Shown: positions 17,050 to 26,212, numbered from the stretch's first letter. The stretch is DNA of 64,000 nt from Anaerolineae bacterium (GCA_003327455.1 QOQU01000005.1:310001-374000), one strand, 5' to 3'. Numbers and translations: made by a program. Notes: a model not told the origin generated them from the sequence alone.

Positions 17050-17624
17050 CAACACAGACCGGGGTTTCGCATTCGTATCGAGAAAAGCTGGCAATTAACC
17101 GCCTAGGCTTGTGGCTCTTTATCCTGTCAGACTCATTTGTCTTCGGGGGATTGCTGGTCAGTCGTTTTTACCTGCTGGGAACACAGGCACGGCCACATCT
17201 TGATCAGGTGGTCGGTTTTGTGGTTACAGCTCTGCTATTGACCAGTTCCTTTTTCATGAATAGGGCTGAAATTGCCATGGCACATGGTGACCGCAAAGCC
17301 TTTTTACGGAATACGGCAATTACCCTGATTCTGGGAATTGCCTTTCTGGTGGGCGTGGTGGGTGTCGAATGGCAAATTGCGCCCTTTGGAACAGCGGATG
17401 GGGCAGCAGCCTCGATTTTCTACACCCTTACTGGTTTTCACGCTTTTCACGTCCTCACTGGAGTGATTTTCCTGGCGGTTGTTTTGCGCAATGGGGCGCG
17501 AGGATTGTACTCGCCTGAAAAGCACTGGGCGGTAGAAGCAGCAGCTGTGTACTGGCACTTTGTGGACGTGGTCTGGATCTTCTTCTACCCGGCTCTGTAC
17601 CTGATCGGTACGCCTTTACCCTAA
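17046..17624 (+). CDS. ctaE: Cytochrome c oxidase subunit III
   Basis: 192 residues with five membrane helices, the short bacterial form. Seen: NRLGLWLFILSDSFVFGG at the start, GFHAFHVLTGVIFL and AVYWHFVDVVWIFFYP at the end, all characteristic of subunit III. It stabilises subunit I and supports proton uptake. It overlaps the preceding small subunit by 4 bases, implying translational coupling. Confidence 0.95.
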   Translation: MTTQTGVSHSYREKLAINRLGLWLFILSDSFVFGGLLVSRFYLLGTQARPHLDQVVGFVVTALLLTSSFFMNRAEIAMAHGDRKAFLRNTAITLILGIAFLVGVVGVEWQIAPFGTADGAAASIFYTLTGFHAFHVLTGVIFLAVVLRNGARGLYSPEKHWAVEAAAVYWHFVDVVWIFFYPALYLIGTPLP

Positions 17625-17660
17625 ACCTATTGCAGTTGGATTCTGACCAGGGTCATTGGC

Positions 17661-18266
17661 ATGGCGAAGCAAAAGGTTTTCCTCGGCGGCACTTTGATCG
17701 GATTACTCCTGCTTTTGTTAGGCGTTGGGTTTGTCCTGCGGCCCTATACGTATCGGGGCACTTCGATCGAACCACCCTTACCGATGGCAGATTTTCGACT
17801 TGTTGACCAGCATGGCGCAGAATTTCGTTTGTCTGACCTGAAGGGAAAGCTGGTTCTGGTATTCTTTGGCTATACCTATTGCCCGGATGTCTGTCCAATT
17901 ACCCTGGCTGAATTCAAACAGGTGAAAGAGAACCTTGCCCAGCAAGCTGACAAGGTACAGTTTGTCTTCATCACCGTTGATCCACAACGCGACAGCCCGG
18001 AAGTGCTGGCAAAACATCTCCAAAACTTTGATCCGCAATTTATTGGCCTGACCGGGGCAGAAGAAGATTTAGCAAAGGTCTGGAAGCAATTTGGAGCTTA
18101 TCGTGAAATCCGCCAGGTTGAAGGCTCGCAGAATTATCTGGTTGATCATACGGCGCGCATCTACGTCCTGGATGCCGAACAAAACTTAATCCTCACTTAC
18201 CCCTATGATATTGGGGCAAGGATTTTACTGGAGGATATTCGTCATCTGTTGAAAGGAGTCCGATAA
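17661..18266 (+). CDS. SCO1/SenC-type copper chaperone for CuA assembly
   Basis: 201 residues: an N-terminal membrane anchor (about 5-27) and a thioredoxin-fold domain facing outward. The copper ligands are visible: Cys74 and Cys78 in YTYCPDVCP, and His163 in VDHTARIY. It delivers copper to, or reduces, the CuA site of subunit II. It lies 36 bases after subunit III within the oxidase cluster. The start at 17661 has the weak upstream sequence AGGGTC. Confidence 0.95.
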   Translation: MAKQKVFLGGTLIGLLLLLLGVGFVLRPYTYRGTSIEPPLPMADFRLVDQHGAEFRLSDLKGKLVLVFFGYTYCPDVCPITLAEFKQVKENLAQQADKVQFVFITVDPQRDSPEVLAKHLQNFDPQFIGLTGAEEDLAKVWKQFGAYREIRQVEGSQNYLVDHTARIYVLDAEQNLILTYPYDIGARILLEDIRHLLKGVR

Positions 18267-18269
18267 GCA

Positions 18270-18806
18270 ATGCCGCGGTCTTTCCTGCCTTACCTGAAAC
18301 GGTTTGGGGTGGTCTTGTTAGTGGCAGTAGTGTTTGTGGCACTCTTTAACGAAGCCGTCTATTTTCTACAGCGAGACGAGCGTGACCGTCCACCCAAGAC
18401 CATCGAACTGGTCATCCCAAAAGGAACAGCCGAGCAAATTGCCCAGGGCGCTGAAGAGGTTGCAATCCCAGAGGGGATGACCTTTGTGGTTGGCGATGTA
18501 CTTCTGGTGCGCAACGAAGATGTGGTTGATCATCAACTCGGTCCATTGTGGATTCCAGCTGGTCGGTCGGCGAGTTTACGCTTTGATACGGCAGATAAAA
18601 TGGCTTACCAGTGCAGCTTTGTGGTGGGCAATTACTTCGGTGTGGATGTCTTGAAACCAACAACCTTGAGCAGCCGTCTCCTGGCTTTAGTGATGGCTGC
18701 TCCAACCTTAGCCATGTTGCTCTTTGTTTATAGTCTGGTAGCTGTACCGCTGAAGACAACAGATACTGCAGTCTCTATCCAACCTGATGGTCGGAGGACA
18801 GGATGA
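18270..18806 (+). CDS. Membrane-anchored cupredoxin-like protein of the oxidase cluster
   Basis: 178 residues, not firmly recognised. One membrane segment at each end (about 12-33 and 136-160) encloses an outward beta-rich domain. The run VRNEDVVDHQLGPLWIPAG (His88) followed by TADKMAYQCSFVVGN (Cys115) is laid out like a cupredoxin, but the usual second His and Met ligands after the Cys are not seen. It starts 3 bases after the SCO gene, with GGAGTCC 8 bases before the ATG, and overlaps SURF1 by 4 bases. Its position suggests a role in copper handling or oxidase assembly; this is inference. Confidence 0.55.
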   Translation: MPRSFLPYLKRFGVVLLVAVVFVALFNEAVYFLQRDERDRPPKTIELVIPKGTAEQIAQGAEEVAIPEGMTFVVGDVLLVRNEDVVDHQLGPLWIPAGRSASLRFDTADKMAYQCSFVVGNYFGVDVLKPTTLSSRLLALVMAAPTLAMLLFVYSLVAVPLKTTDTAVSIQPDGRRTG

Positions 18807-19600
18807 GCCAGACAATCTCTTCGGTGAAACCTCAACCAGCGGACAAACGACTGAGAGACCTGCTCGTTAGCTTTCGTTTTTGGTTCACTACGCTTCTCGT
18901 GCTCGTTGCGATCGCTGTGATGGTGCGCCTCGGGATCTGGCAACTCGATCGACTGGAGCAACGGCGGGCCTTCAATGCCCGCGTACAGGCGCAACTGGCT
19001 CAGCCGCCGTTGATCTTAGACAGTCTGTCCCTTCAGGAAAAGCTGTTTGACATGGAATACCGAACAGTGGTGGTGCAGGGGGAATATGATTTTGCCCATC
19101 AGGTGGCTCTCCGCAATCAGGCGTATCAAAATCGCTGGGGAGTTGCTTTGCTGACTCCTCTAAAAATCAAGGGCACCGATCAGGCCATTCTGATCAACCG
19201 CGGTTGGATTCCAGGCGAGGACTTTTTAAGCGGCAATTGGTCGCGCTTCGATCAACCGGGCGAAGTGACCGTCAAGGGTGTGATCCGTCGTGCCCAAACC
19301 AAACCGGATTTTGGCAAACGCAGTGACCCCGTACCTGCATCTGGTGAACCGCCTCTGAAAGCCTGGAACCTTGCAAATGTCGAAGCAATTGCGCAGCAAA
19401 TTCCTTATTCAATTGTGCCCGAGGTCTATATTCAACAGACCGAAGGGAATGGAACAGCGGCGAGTTTGCCAATTCCTGCTCAGGTGGAACTCGATCTCAG
19501 CGAGGGGCCTCATCTGGGATATGCCTTGCAGTGGTTTACCTTTGCGGCGATTTTGGGTATCGGTTATCCGATCTTCGTAAAAAGAAGGATGGGAAGATGA
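18803..19600 (+). CDS. SURF1-family cytochrome oxidase assembly protein
   Basis: 265 residues with the SURF1 plan: an N-terminal membrane helix ending in LGIWQLDRLEQRR, an outward domain with EYRTVVVQGEYDF and INRGWIPGE, and a C-terminal helix preceded by GPHLGYALQWFTFA. The family helps insert heme a into subunit I. It overlaps the neighbours on both sides by 4 bases (ATGA), so translation is coupled with the cupredoxin-like protein and with the heme synthase. Confidence 0.93.
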   Translation: MSQTISSVKPQPADKRLRDLLVSFRFWFTTLLVLVAIAVMVRLGIWQLDRLEQRRAFNARVQAQLAQPPLILDSLSLQEKLFDMEYRTVVVQGEYDFAHQVALRNQAYQNRWGVALLTPLKIKGTDQAILINRGWIPGEDFLSGNWSRFDQPGEVTVKGVIRRAQTKPDFGKRSDPVPASGEPPLKAWNLANVEAIAQQIPYSIVPEVYIQQTEGNGTAASLPIPAQVELDLSEGPHLGYALQWFTFAAILGIGYPIFVKRRMGR

Positions 19601-21036
19601 ATCGAATGATCCCAATGTTGTTTATTTCCTTTTTGATCATAGCACCGTTTGCTCTGATTATCTTGAATCAAGGGCGGCAGTTGGTGCATCGTCTTCGTCT
19701 TACCTATCCGACGCCTTTTGCCCGTTGGACGCTCTGGCTGGTGTTGGCTCTCATTCTGCTATTGGGTAGCGGAGGTGTTCTTGCCCATTTTGACCTCGGT
19801 TCAGTTTGCTCAGGCTGGCCGTTTTGCCTGCCAGACCAGATCTTCCCCTCCGACCCGATGCAATGGTTGAATATGGCGCACCGCTTCCTGGTCGGCTTGA
19901 TTGGAATCGGCTGGTTGTGGTATTGGAGGCAGGCTTTTACGTTATATCGCGAAAAGATACAAATTGTCATCCCGGCTACCATTGTGGTTGTTCTTTATCT
20001 GGCGCAGGCATTATTGGGTCAGAAATTGGTGCAGGGCTTCCCACTCCACCTGGTGATCCTCCATCAGGTGACCTTTCTTGCGATTTGGGTGGCAGCGGTT
20101 GTTCTGGTAGTCGGTGTAGGTCGCTCAGATTTTTCGATTATAGATGAAACGCTGCGAAAACAGTCCTATACCTGGCAATGGGGTACCTTAAAGGATTTCT
20201 TGATGTTGACCAAGCCCATCGTCGTTGCCTTATTGCTGGTGACGACCTATGCCGGAATGGTGATTGGTGCAGGACGCTGGCCGTCGTTCTCCCTGACATT
20301 TTGGACGCTTCTGGGGGGCTTTCTCTCAGCGGGGGGCGCCAGCGCGATCAATCAGTATTTAGACCGTGAAGATGACCGCAAGATGCAGCGCACCCAGAAA
20401 CGTCCGATTCCGGCCGGTCGCTTGACGCCAGCGCAGGGTCTGGCCTTTGGGATTGGTATTTCGCTGCTTTCTTTTTATATTATGGTTGCCAAAGTCAACT
20501 TATTAGCTGCCCTGCTCAGCCTGGCTGGCTTTGTCTATTATGTGGTCATCTATAGCTTATGGCTCAAGAAGGCCACCCCGCAGAATATTGTCATTGGTGG
20601 TGGCGCGGGAGCGATCCCCCCGTTGGTCGGATGGGCAGCCGCCACCGGTAATCTCCACCTCTCTGCGCTCTTCCTCTTTGTGATTATTTTTATGTGGACG
20701 CCGCCGCATTTCTGGGCTTTGGCTCTGGTGCGACGGAATGATTATGCGCGCGCAGGGGTTCCTATGCTTCCGGTAGTGCGTGGTGAACAGGAGACGCGCC
20801 GGCAAATTTTTCTCTACACTTTAGAGCTGGTTGGGCTAACCCTGCTCTTGCCATTATTTGGCTTAGGAGGTCACTTTACCTTCGTAGGGGCGATTTTGTT
20901 AGGGTTATGGTTGATCTCAGCAGCCTGGAAAGTTTGGAAACAGGCAGGAAATAAAGTGGCGTGGAAGATGTATCGCTATTCGAGTATGTATCTGGCGTTT
21001 TTATTTCTGGTGATGGTGATTGATTCCGTGATTTGA
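19597..21036 (+). CDS. ctaB: Half-size heme A synthase fused to heme O synthase (CtaA-CtaB)
   Basis: 479 residues from ATG 19597, overlapping the SURF1 stop. Residues about 40-175 look like one four-helix half of CtaA: CSGWPFC (Cys71, Cys77) corresponds to the conserved Cys pair loop, AHR (His95) and HLVILHQ (His151, His156) to heme ligands. Normal CtaA has two such halves. Residues about 195-479 are CtaB protoheme IX farnesyltransferase, with NQYLDREDDRKMQRT and RPIPAGRL. The protein would farnesylate heme b and oxidise heme O to heme A for the adjacent oxidase. Fused CtaA-CtaB and half-length CtaA proteins are each known elsewhere. It is convergent with ppk1, 5 bases away. Confidence 0.9.
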   Translation: MNRMIPMLFISFLIIAPFALIILNQGRQLVHRLRLTYPTPFARWTLWLVLALILLLGSGGVLAHFDLGSVCSGWPFCLPDQIFPSDPMQWLNMAHRFLVGLIGIGWLWYWRQAFTLYREKIQIVIPATIVVVLYLAQALLGQKLVQGFPLHLVILHQVTFLAIWVAAVVLVVGVGRSDFSIIDETLRKQSYTWQWGTLKDFLMLTKPIVVALLLVTTYAGMVIGAGRWPSFSLTFWTLLGGFLSAGGASAINQYLDREDDRKMQRTQKRPIPAGRLTPAQGLAFGIGISLLSFYIMVAKVNLLAALLSLAGFVYYVVIYSLWLKKATPQNIVIGGGAGAIPPLVGWAAATGNLHLSALFLFVIIFMWTPPHFWALALVRRNDYARAGVPMLPVVRGEQETRRQIFLYTLELVGLTLLLPLFGLGGHFTFVGAILLGLWLISAAWKVWKQAGNKVAWKMYRYSSMYLAFLFLVMVIDSVI

Positions 21037-21041
21037 GCAGC

Positions 21042-23138
21042 CTACTTCCGATTGGTAGGATCCATCAGCCACTCTTGAATGTTCAGGCAACCTTTTCCAT
21101 CGGATGGCCTTAAGCTGACATAGCTTGCGTCCTTTTCCATCTGGCGGGCGCAGGTGTTGTCTTCGAGATACATCTCGAGGACCTTGTGTAGATAATGGTG
21201 ATGAAAAGGATCTTCAATGGGGAAAAGCACTTCGACCCGATGATCGAGATTGCGCGTCATCAGGTCGGCACTGCCGATGTAAATTTCTTCCTTACCATTA
21301 TTACGGAAGTAATAAATGCGGCTGTGTTCAAGAAAGCGCCCTAAAACACTGATGACGCGAATGTTCTTGCTATAGCCTTCAACGCCAGGGACAAGGGTGC
21401 AAATGCCGCGCACAATTAAGTCAATTTTCACCCCTGCTTGTGAAGCCTGATAGAGCATTTGTACAATATGAGGGTCGGCAAGGGAGTTCATCTTGAAAAT
21501 CAGGTGAGCCTTTTTGCCGTTTTGAACATGTTGGATTTCTCTTTGGATCAATTCCTCCATTTTTTGACGGAGGTTGACCGGTGAGACGAGAAACTTTCGA
21601 TAGGCTTGTTTGGTAGAGTAACCAGTTAAGTAGTTGAAAAGGTCGGTAGCATCCATTCCCATCGATTCGTCGCAGGTGAGCAAGCCAATGTCTTCGTAAA
21701 CTTGAGCGGTAATGGCGTTGTAGTTGCCTGTGGCGAGGTGCAGGTAGCGTCGAATCCCATCCCGTTCCTGGCGAACGACCATGCTAACCTTACAGTGAGT
21801 CTTGAGACCAAGCAGTCCATAAACGACGTGCGCGCCAACCTGTTCCAGGCGTTGAGCCCACTCAATGTTGCTTTCTTCGTCAAAACGGGCTTTCAATTCT
21901 ACCAGGACGGCGACCTGTTTTCCATTTTGGGCTGCTTCAATAAGTGCCTCGACGACGGGTGAATTTTTACCCACGCGATACAATGTTTGCTTAATTGCCA
22001 GAACATTTGGATCTCGGGCTGCAGTCTGGAGAAATTCGATTACCGGTAAGAACGAATCGTAAGGATGATGCAAGAGAATATTCCCCTCGCGAATGCGATC
22101 AAATATGAGTGCGTTCTGATGGCTGTGCTGCAACCGTCTGGGAAGATGAGGCTTATAAGGTGGGAATTTTAATTCCGGGGCTTCAATCTCATCATAGAGT
22201 TGCTTTAAAGAAGAGAGGGCAAGCGGTTGTCCAATAGGGTACACATCAGTTGGTTTACATTCGAGATTTTCAACCAACAGTTCGCGGATGGTTTTGGGCA
22301 TTTCTCCATCAATCGCCATCATTACTACAGATCCGAATTTACGCGAGAGCAAGTTCTCTTTCATGGTCTCTAAGAGGTCATCGGCTTCCAGTTCTTGAAT
22401 TTCAATATCGGCATCGCGGATAATACGGAATGGGTGGACTTCGATGACTTCTAAACCGGGAAAGAGTTGACTGAGTTGGGCGGAAATTAATTGATCGAGC
22501 CAGATATAGTAGTAATGTCTGGCAGTTTTGTTGGCTGATAGGGCTTTTACCGTGTGACGACCAACCGGGAGGAGGGCTGGGAGCAGGTTCGGAACCTTTA
22601 CCCGGGCAAATTTTTCGCGTCCTTTTTTATCATGGATGACGACCGCCAGATTGGTGCTCAGGTTTGAAATGTGCGGAAATGGATGACCTGGATCGAAAGC
22701 CAGAGGGGTTAATATCGGGAAAACGATATTATGAAAATAATCCTCAGCACGTCGGCGTTGGGCTTCGGTTATTTTGTTGTAATCCAGAATGTGAATGCCA
22801 TGATCATTCAATGCTGGTAAAAGCTCTTTTCGATAAAGTCGTTGTGCACTGCGATATAACTCTAAGGAACGTTTTCGAATAGCAAGGAGCAGTTCTCGGG
22901 GTGTAAACCCATCGGGTAACACATCGATGACCTGTAGTTCGACCTGTTCGCGTATCCCCGAAACACGCACCATGAAAAATTCATCCATGTTCGAGCCGAA
23001 GATAGATAAAAACTTAACCCGCTCCAGAATTGGATAGTCCTGATTGGCGGCTTCTTCCAGAACCCGGCGTTGAAACTCTAAAAGGCTCAGCTCACGATTG
23101 ATATAAACTTCGGGGGTGAGAACAATTTCCGAACTCAT
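21042..23138 (-). CDS. ppk1: Polyphosphate kinase 1
   Basis: 698 residues, full family length. Seen: N-terminal YINRELSLLEFQRRVLEEA and NMDEFFMVRVSGI, the phospholipase D-like catalytic half with DSFLPVIEFL, TLYRVGKNSPVV, LKARFDEESNIEWA, and the phospho-acceptor region GLKTHCKVSMVVR (catalytic His) and HLATGNYN. It polymerises the gamma-phosphate of ATP into polyphosphate. It is last in a minus-strand operon with ppx, a CHAD protein and a SixA-like phosphatase, starting 13 bases after the latter. The pairing of synthase and hydrolase suggests coordinated polyphosphate turnover. Confidence 0.97.
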   Translation of the reverse strand: MSSEIVLTPEVYINRELSLLEFQRRVLEEAANQDYPILERVKFLSIFGSNMDEFFMVRVSGIREQVELQVIDVLPDGFTPRELLLAIRKRSLELYRSAQRLYRKELLPALNDHGIHILDYNKITEAQRRRAEDYFHNIVFPILTPLAFDPGHPFPHISNLSTNLAVVIHDKKGREKFARVKVPNLLPALLPVGRHTVKALSANKTARHYYYIWLDQLISAQLSQLFPGLEVIEVHPFRIIRDADIEIQELEADDLLETMKENLLSRKFGSVVMMAIDGEMPKTIRELLVENLECKPTDVYPIGQPLALSSLKQLYDEIEAPELKFPPYKPHLPRRLQHSHQNALIFDRIREGNILLHHPYDSFLPVIEFLQTAARDPNVLAIKQTLYRVGKNSPVVEALIEAAQNGKQVAVLVELKARFDEESNIEWAQRLEQVGAHVVYGLLGLKTHCKVSMVVRQERDGIRRYLHLATGNYNAITAQVYEDIGLLTCDESMGMDATDLFNYLTGYSTKQAYRKFLVSPVNLRQKMEELIQREIQHVQNGKKAHLIFKMNSLADPHIVQMLYQASQAGVKIDLIVRGICTLVPGVEGYSKNIRVISVLGRFLEHSRIYYFRNNGKEEIYIGSADLMTRNLDHRVEVLFPIEDPFHHHYLHKVLEMYLEDNTCARQMEKDASYVSLRPSDGKGCLNIQEWLMDPTNRK

Positions 23139-23151
23139 TTCTGGTAAAAAA

Positions 23152-23658
23152 TCAAGACATGGCGATCATCTGCGCTGGCGTGAGTAACCATTCAAGCGTT
23201 GCATAGCCCGCAAAATCTAATCGGGCAAGGGTCAGACAGCAGAATCCGCCCTTTTTCATCGTGATGCTGGCGGCGGCGTTGCCACACAGCAGAGAACCGA
23301 TTAATTCGCTCAGGTAAGGTTCATGACCAACACAGACCAGGCTGGCTAGATTGGTGTATTGAGCGGAAATTTCTTCAAATAAGGCTTGAGGATCACCGAA
23401 TGGGGTGAGATTTTCGCTAAATATTAATCTGGACTGGCTGATTTTGAGTTCTTGACAGAAAATCTCTGCCGTCTGGCGGGCACGGGTATAGGGACTGGAG
23501 ACCACTAGATCAAAGCTCAAACGTAAACGCCCGATGCCGGCGCAGATGCGCCGAAATTTTTCTTTTCCATCCTTGGTCAATGGACGCAGGCTGTCATCTG
23601 GATATTTCACTGGGTCGCGCAGATCGGCAATGGCGTGGCGCAGGAGATAGAGGTTCAT
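23152..23658 (-). CDS. SixA-like histidine phosphatase
   Basis: 168 residues of the short branch-2 histidine phosphatase type. The catalytic start LYLLRHAIAD carries the RHG-family His, with VVSSPYTRARQTAEIF and CVGHEPYLSELIG providing the second Arg and His. SixA removes phosphate from phosphohistidine in phosphotransfer proteins. Here it sits between the CHAD gene and ppk1, and Ppk1 works through a phosphohistidine intermediate, so a role linked to polyphosphate metabolism is possible but is inference. Confidence 0.9.
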   Translation of the reverse strand: MNLYLLRHAIADLRDPVKYPDDSLRPLTKDGKEKFRRICAGIGRLRLSFDLVVSSPYTRARQTAEIFCQELKISQSRLIFSENLTPFGDPQALFEEISAQYTNLASLVCVGHEPYLSELIGSLLCGNAAASITMKKGGFCCLTLARLDFAGYATLEWLLTPAQMIAMS

Positions 23659-23704
23659 CGATTCCCTCTCTTAGAGCGATCATTTTCGTAAATGGTTGAG
23701 ATGG

Positions 23705-24628
23705 TCAGGCTTCTACTGCTGTCTCACTTTGGCTCAAAGATTCTGGCGAAGGTGCTTTGGGTTTGCGCTTGGGTTTCTTTCCCTCGGCAGGTGGTGCAAC
23801 AGGCTCAACCTCCCAGGGGAAGGGCTTGGTTGCAGATTGCCGCCAGAAACGGAGCAGTTCATCTTTTTGGACCATATAAGCCTGAATCGTTTCGGCATGT
23901 TGCCTCTGGTAAAGCTCAATCGCTTCATTTACCTTGGTGCCATTTTTCTTACCGGCAAAAGTATTCAAGGTCGAAAGGAGAACTTCTTTATCCTGTATAT
24001 TTCCCATCAGGGTTTGATAGTCGTGCATCCGGCGCAAATTTTCTTCCGGGAAACCTGGGATAAAAGGATACACACACTCAACCATGTAGCGAAATTTCTT
24101 GAACCGCACGCGTACTCGATGAATGGTTGGAGGGATGTTGGGGTCGATGCGCTTGAAGCGTTTCAGCACACTGGCATACACATCATCGAGGCTTTGAAAG
24201 ACCCGCTCAACAAACCCCTCCTCTTCTTGAGCTTTTGCCATTGCCTTTTGCAGGGCTGCCAATCGCTTTTCGAGGAGATCGAGTTTGTAGCGTTGAATAT
24301 TTTTTTGAGCGGCTCGCAATAGGTTCTTTTCACGTTTGCTAAGAAATTTCTGAAAAGGAACCAGAGCAGGCATGTCTTGTACCCTTTGCGCAATTTCCAA
24401 TAGCATGACCTGGGTATCCCTCAAGTCGTCATAGCTATCCAGTTGATCCTTAAAAACAAGCAGCAACTTTTGAACCTGGATGTTAGGATAGAGCACACCA
24501 ATGAGATCGATCAGAGCTAACAAACGGCGGGTTGCCACGCGCAGGTCATGAACGGCTTCTTCCGAGAATGCTTCTCGGCAGTGGGCAAGCTCCTGATTGT
24601 ACTTCTCCCAACGCCCTTGGAGTGAAAT
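23705..24628 (-). CDS. CHAD-domain protein (polyphosphate-associated), start codon uncertain
   Basis: The conserved N-terminal CHAD motif EAVHDLRVATRRLLAL is read continuously from just after the ppx stop, so coding must begin near 24634. The frame has a stop at 24635-24637 and no ATG, GTG or TTG before the motif. The only start-like codon upstream is ATT at 24628; a GTG at 24538 falls inside the motif and would delete the conserved His-Asp. Further conserved elements: PTIHRVRVRFKKFRYMVE and MGNIQDKEVLLSTL. The C-terminal tail is Pro/Lys/Ser-rich. CHAD domains are alpha-helical, bind polyphosphate and are often encoded beside ppk or ppx, as here. About 307 residues with the ATT start. Confidence 0.85.
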   Translation of the reverse strand: MSLQGRWEKYNQELAHCREAFSEEAVHDLRVATRRLLALIDLIGVLYPNIQVQKLLLVFKDQLDSYDDLRDTQVMLLEIAQRVQDMPALVPFQKFLSKREKNLLRAAQKNIQRYKLDLLEKRLAALQKAMAKAQEEEGFVERVFQSLDDVYASVLKRFKRIDPNIPPTIHRVRVRFKKFRYMVECVYPFIPGFPEENLRRMHDYQTLMGNIQDKEVLLSTLNTFAGKKNGTKVNEAIELYQRQHAETIQAYMVQKDELLRFWRQSATKPFPWEVEPVAPPAEGKKPKRKPKAPSPESLSQSETAVEA

Positions 24629-24638
24629 TGTGAGTTAT

Positions 24639-26171
24639 TCAGTGATGGATGTGATCGCTTCCATTCCAGACCTCCACAGTCAATTGAACACCAAACACGT
24701 CCTGGAAAAGGGATTTCCTTTTTTCGACCCACCATTTTTCCAGAAGCAGTGGGTCCTGGCTTACAAGGATCAATTTCCACTTTTGATCCTGTTGTTCTAA
24801 GATAAGATCCTGAAGTCGAGCGGTATGACTGATATCTAAAGCGTCTGCTAATTCCATCAAGGCACATAATTTAGATACGGTGGCGCGTTCGTTTTGGGAA
24901 AGGGATTTAAAGACCTCGTCTGGATTGGAAAATGAATCTTTACGATGATAACGGACGACAGTGGCGAGAATTTCTTGTTCGTTTGGCGAAAGACCCAGTA
25001 TGGGCGTGTTCATCAGGATGTAGTAGCCGTGCTTATCGTGATCAATTGTATTGATAAAGTGCCCGATGTCATGGAGCAATGAAGCAACTTCCAGAATCAG
25101 CAATTCTTTCTCGGTCAGATTGTGTAACGAAAGTGACTGGAGGAAAATCCGACTGGCAAAGTTAGCGACAAAGCGCCCGTGCTCTTCATCGAACTTATAT
25201 TTCTGCCCTAATTTAAGGGCAGAAGTGAGCACCTGTTCACGGCGTGGTTTTGGCGGTCCCTGGGAGGTTGCCCCCAATTCGAGCAACACGCCGTCTTTTA
25301 ATCCCACAGCAGGAGTGAAGATTTCCTTAACTCCCGCCACACTGGCAATCATGCGGATGACAACGGCAGCAGGCAGCAAAACATCGGCGCGATCGGGGCG
25401 TAAGTTCAGTTTCTGAATACGCTCATCGAGAGGCATGCGGTTCAGCATTTCGATTAACTTTTCAATCTCACTCAGGGTGATACAATCCTCGTGGTCGCCC
25501 TTGAAAAGGCGCTTATGTAAACGCCCCATTTCTTCTGCGTTTCCTCCCGTTGCTACGCAAAGATCGATGCGTTCGTTGCCAATCTGGCTTTGAATGCGGC
25601 GGCGAACTTTATCCGTGTACTCGCTGACAAGCTGGTTGAAGGTTTTCCCCCCATTACTGCCTTCTAATTTGGTTAACAAACGAACGGTGCCCAGCGCATA
25701 ACTTTCAACGGATAGCACATTTTCGTTTGAAAGGGTAACCTCGACACTACCGCCACCGATATCAACGAGCAAAGCGCGCTTTGACCTGAGGTCAATCGCC
25801 TGCTGGACAGCCAGGTGAATCAGGCGCGCTTCTTCGGTCTCGCTAATAACCTCGATCTGAATTCCGCTTTGGGAGGCAATCCGATCGATCAGGATATGAC
25901 TGTTGGAGGCTTCGCGTAAGGCGCTTGTGCCCACGGCGCGTATTTGCCTGACCTCGAAGACTTGCGCCAGGTTGCGAAAACGCAGGAAGGCCCCAATTGC
26001 CATCTGGATCGTTTCCTCGGTGAAATACCCAAGGGTAAAGGCGTCTTTGCCAAGGCGAACCGGAACACGGCTGTTTTCGATAATATCCAACTTGCCCTGG
26101 TTTTCCAGCCGAGCTACCGCCATACGGATGGCATTGGAGCCTACATCAATCGCGGCCAGGTGTTCATACAT
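24639..26171 (-). CDS. ppx: Exopolyphosphatase Ppx/GppA family with C-terminal HD domain
   Basis: 510 residues. The ASKHA ATPase-fold domain shows AAIDVGSNAIRMAVA, the catalytic Glu region SETEEARLIHLA and LVDIGGGSVEVTL. Residues about 320-500 form an HD-type domain with LLHDIGHFINTIDHDKHG and ATVVRYHRK, common in long bacterial Ppx. It releases phosphate from polyphosphate ends or hydrolyses pppGpp. It is first in the minus-strand polyphosphate operon. Confidence 0.95.
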   Translation of the reverse strand: MYEHLAAIDVGSNAIRMAVARLENQGKLDIIENSRVPVRLGKDAFTLGYFTEETIQMAIGAFLRFRNLAQVFEVRQIRAVGTSALREASNSHILIDRIASQSGIQIEVISETEEARLIHLAVQQAIDLRSKRALLVDIGGGSVEVTLSNENVLSVESYALGTVRLLTKLEGSNGGKTFNQLVSEYTDKVRRRIQSQIGNERIDLCVATGGNAEEMGRLHKRLFKGDHEDCITLSEIEKLIEMLNRMPLDERIQKLNLRPDRADVLLPAAVVIRMIASVAGVKEIFTPAVGLKDGVLLELGATSQGPPKPRREQVLTSALKLGQKYKFDEEHGRFVANFASRIFLQSLSLHNLTEKELLILEVASLLHDIGHFINTIDHDKHGYYILMNTPILGLSPNEQEILATVVRYHRKDSFSNPDEVFKSLSQNERATVSKLCALMELADALDISHTARLQDLILEQQDQKWKLILVSQDPLLLEKWWVEKRKSLFQDVFGVQLTVEVWNGSDHIHH

Positions 26172-26212
26172 TGAAACAATTCAACAAAATTAAAATTCCA
26201 GTGGTTTGAAAA

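Noticed and set aside
24517-24867. A 116-codon minus-strand frame bridging ppx and the CHAD gene
   Set aside because: It is out of frame with both conserved proteins; the CHAD motif and the ppx C-terminus lie in the other two frames.
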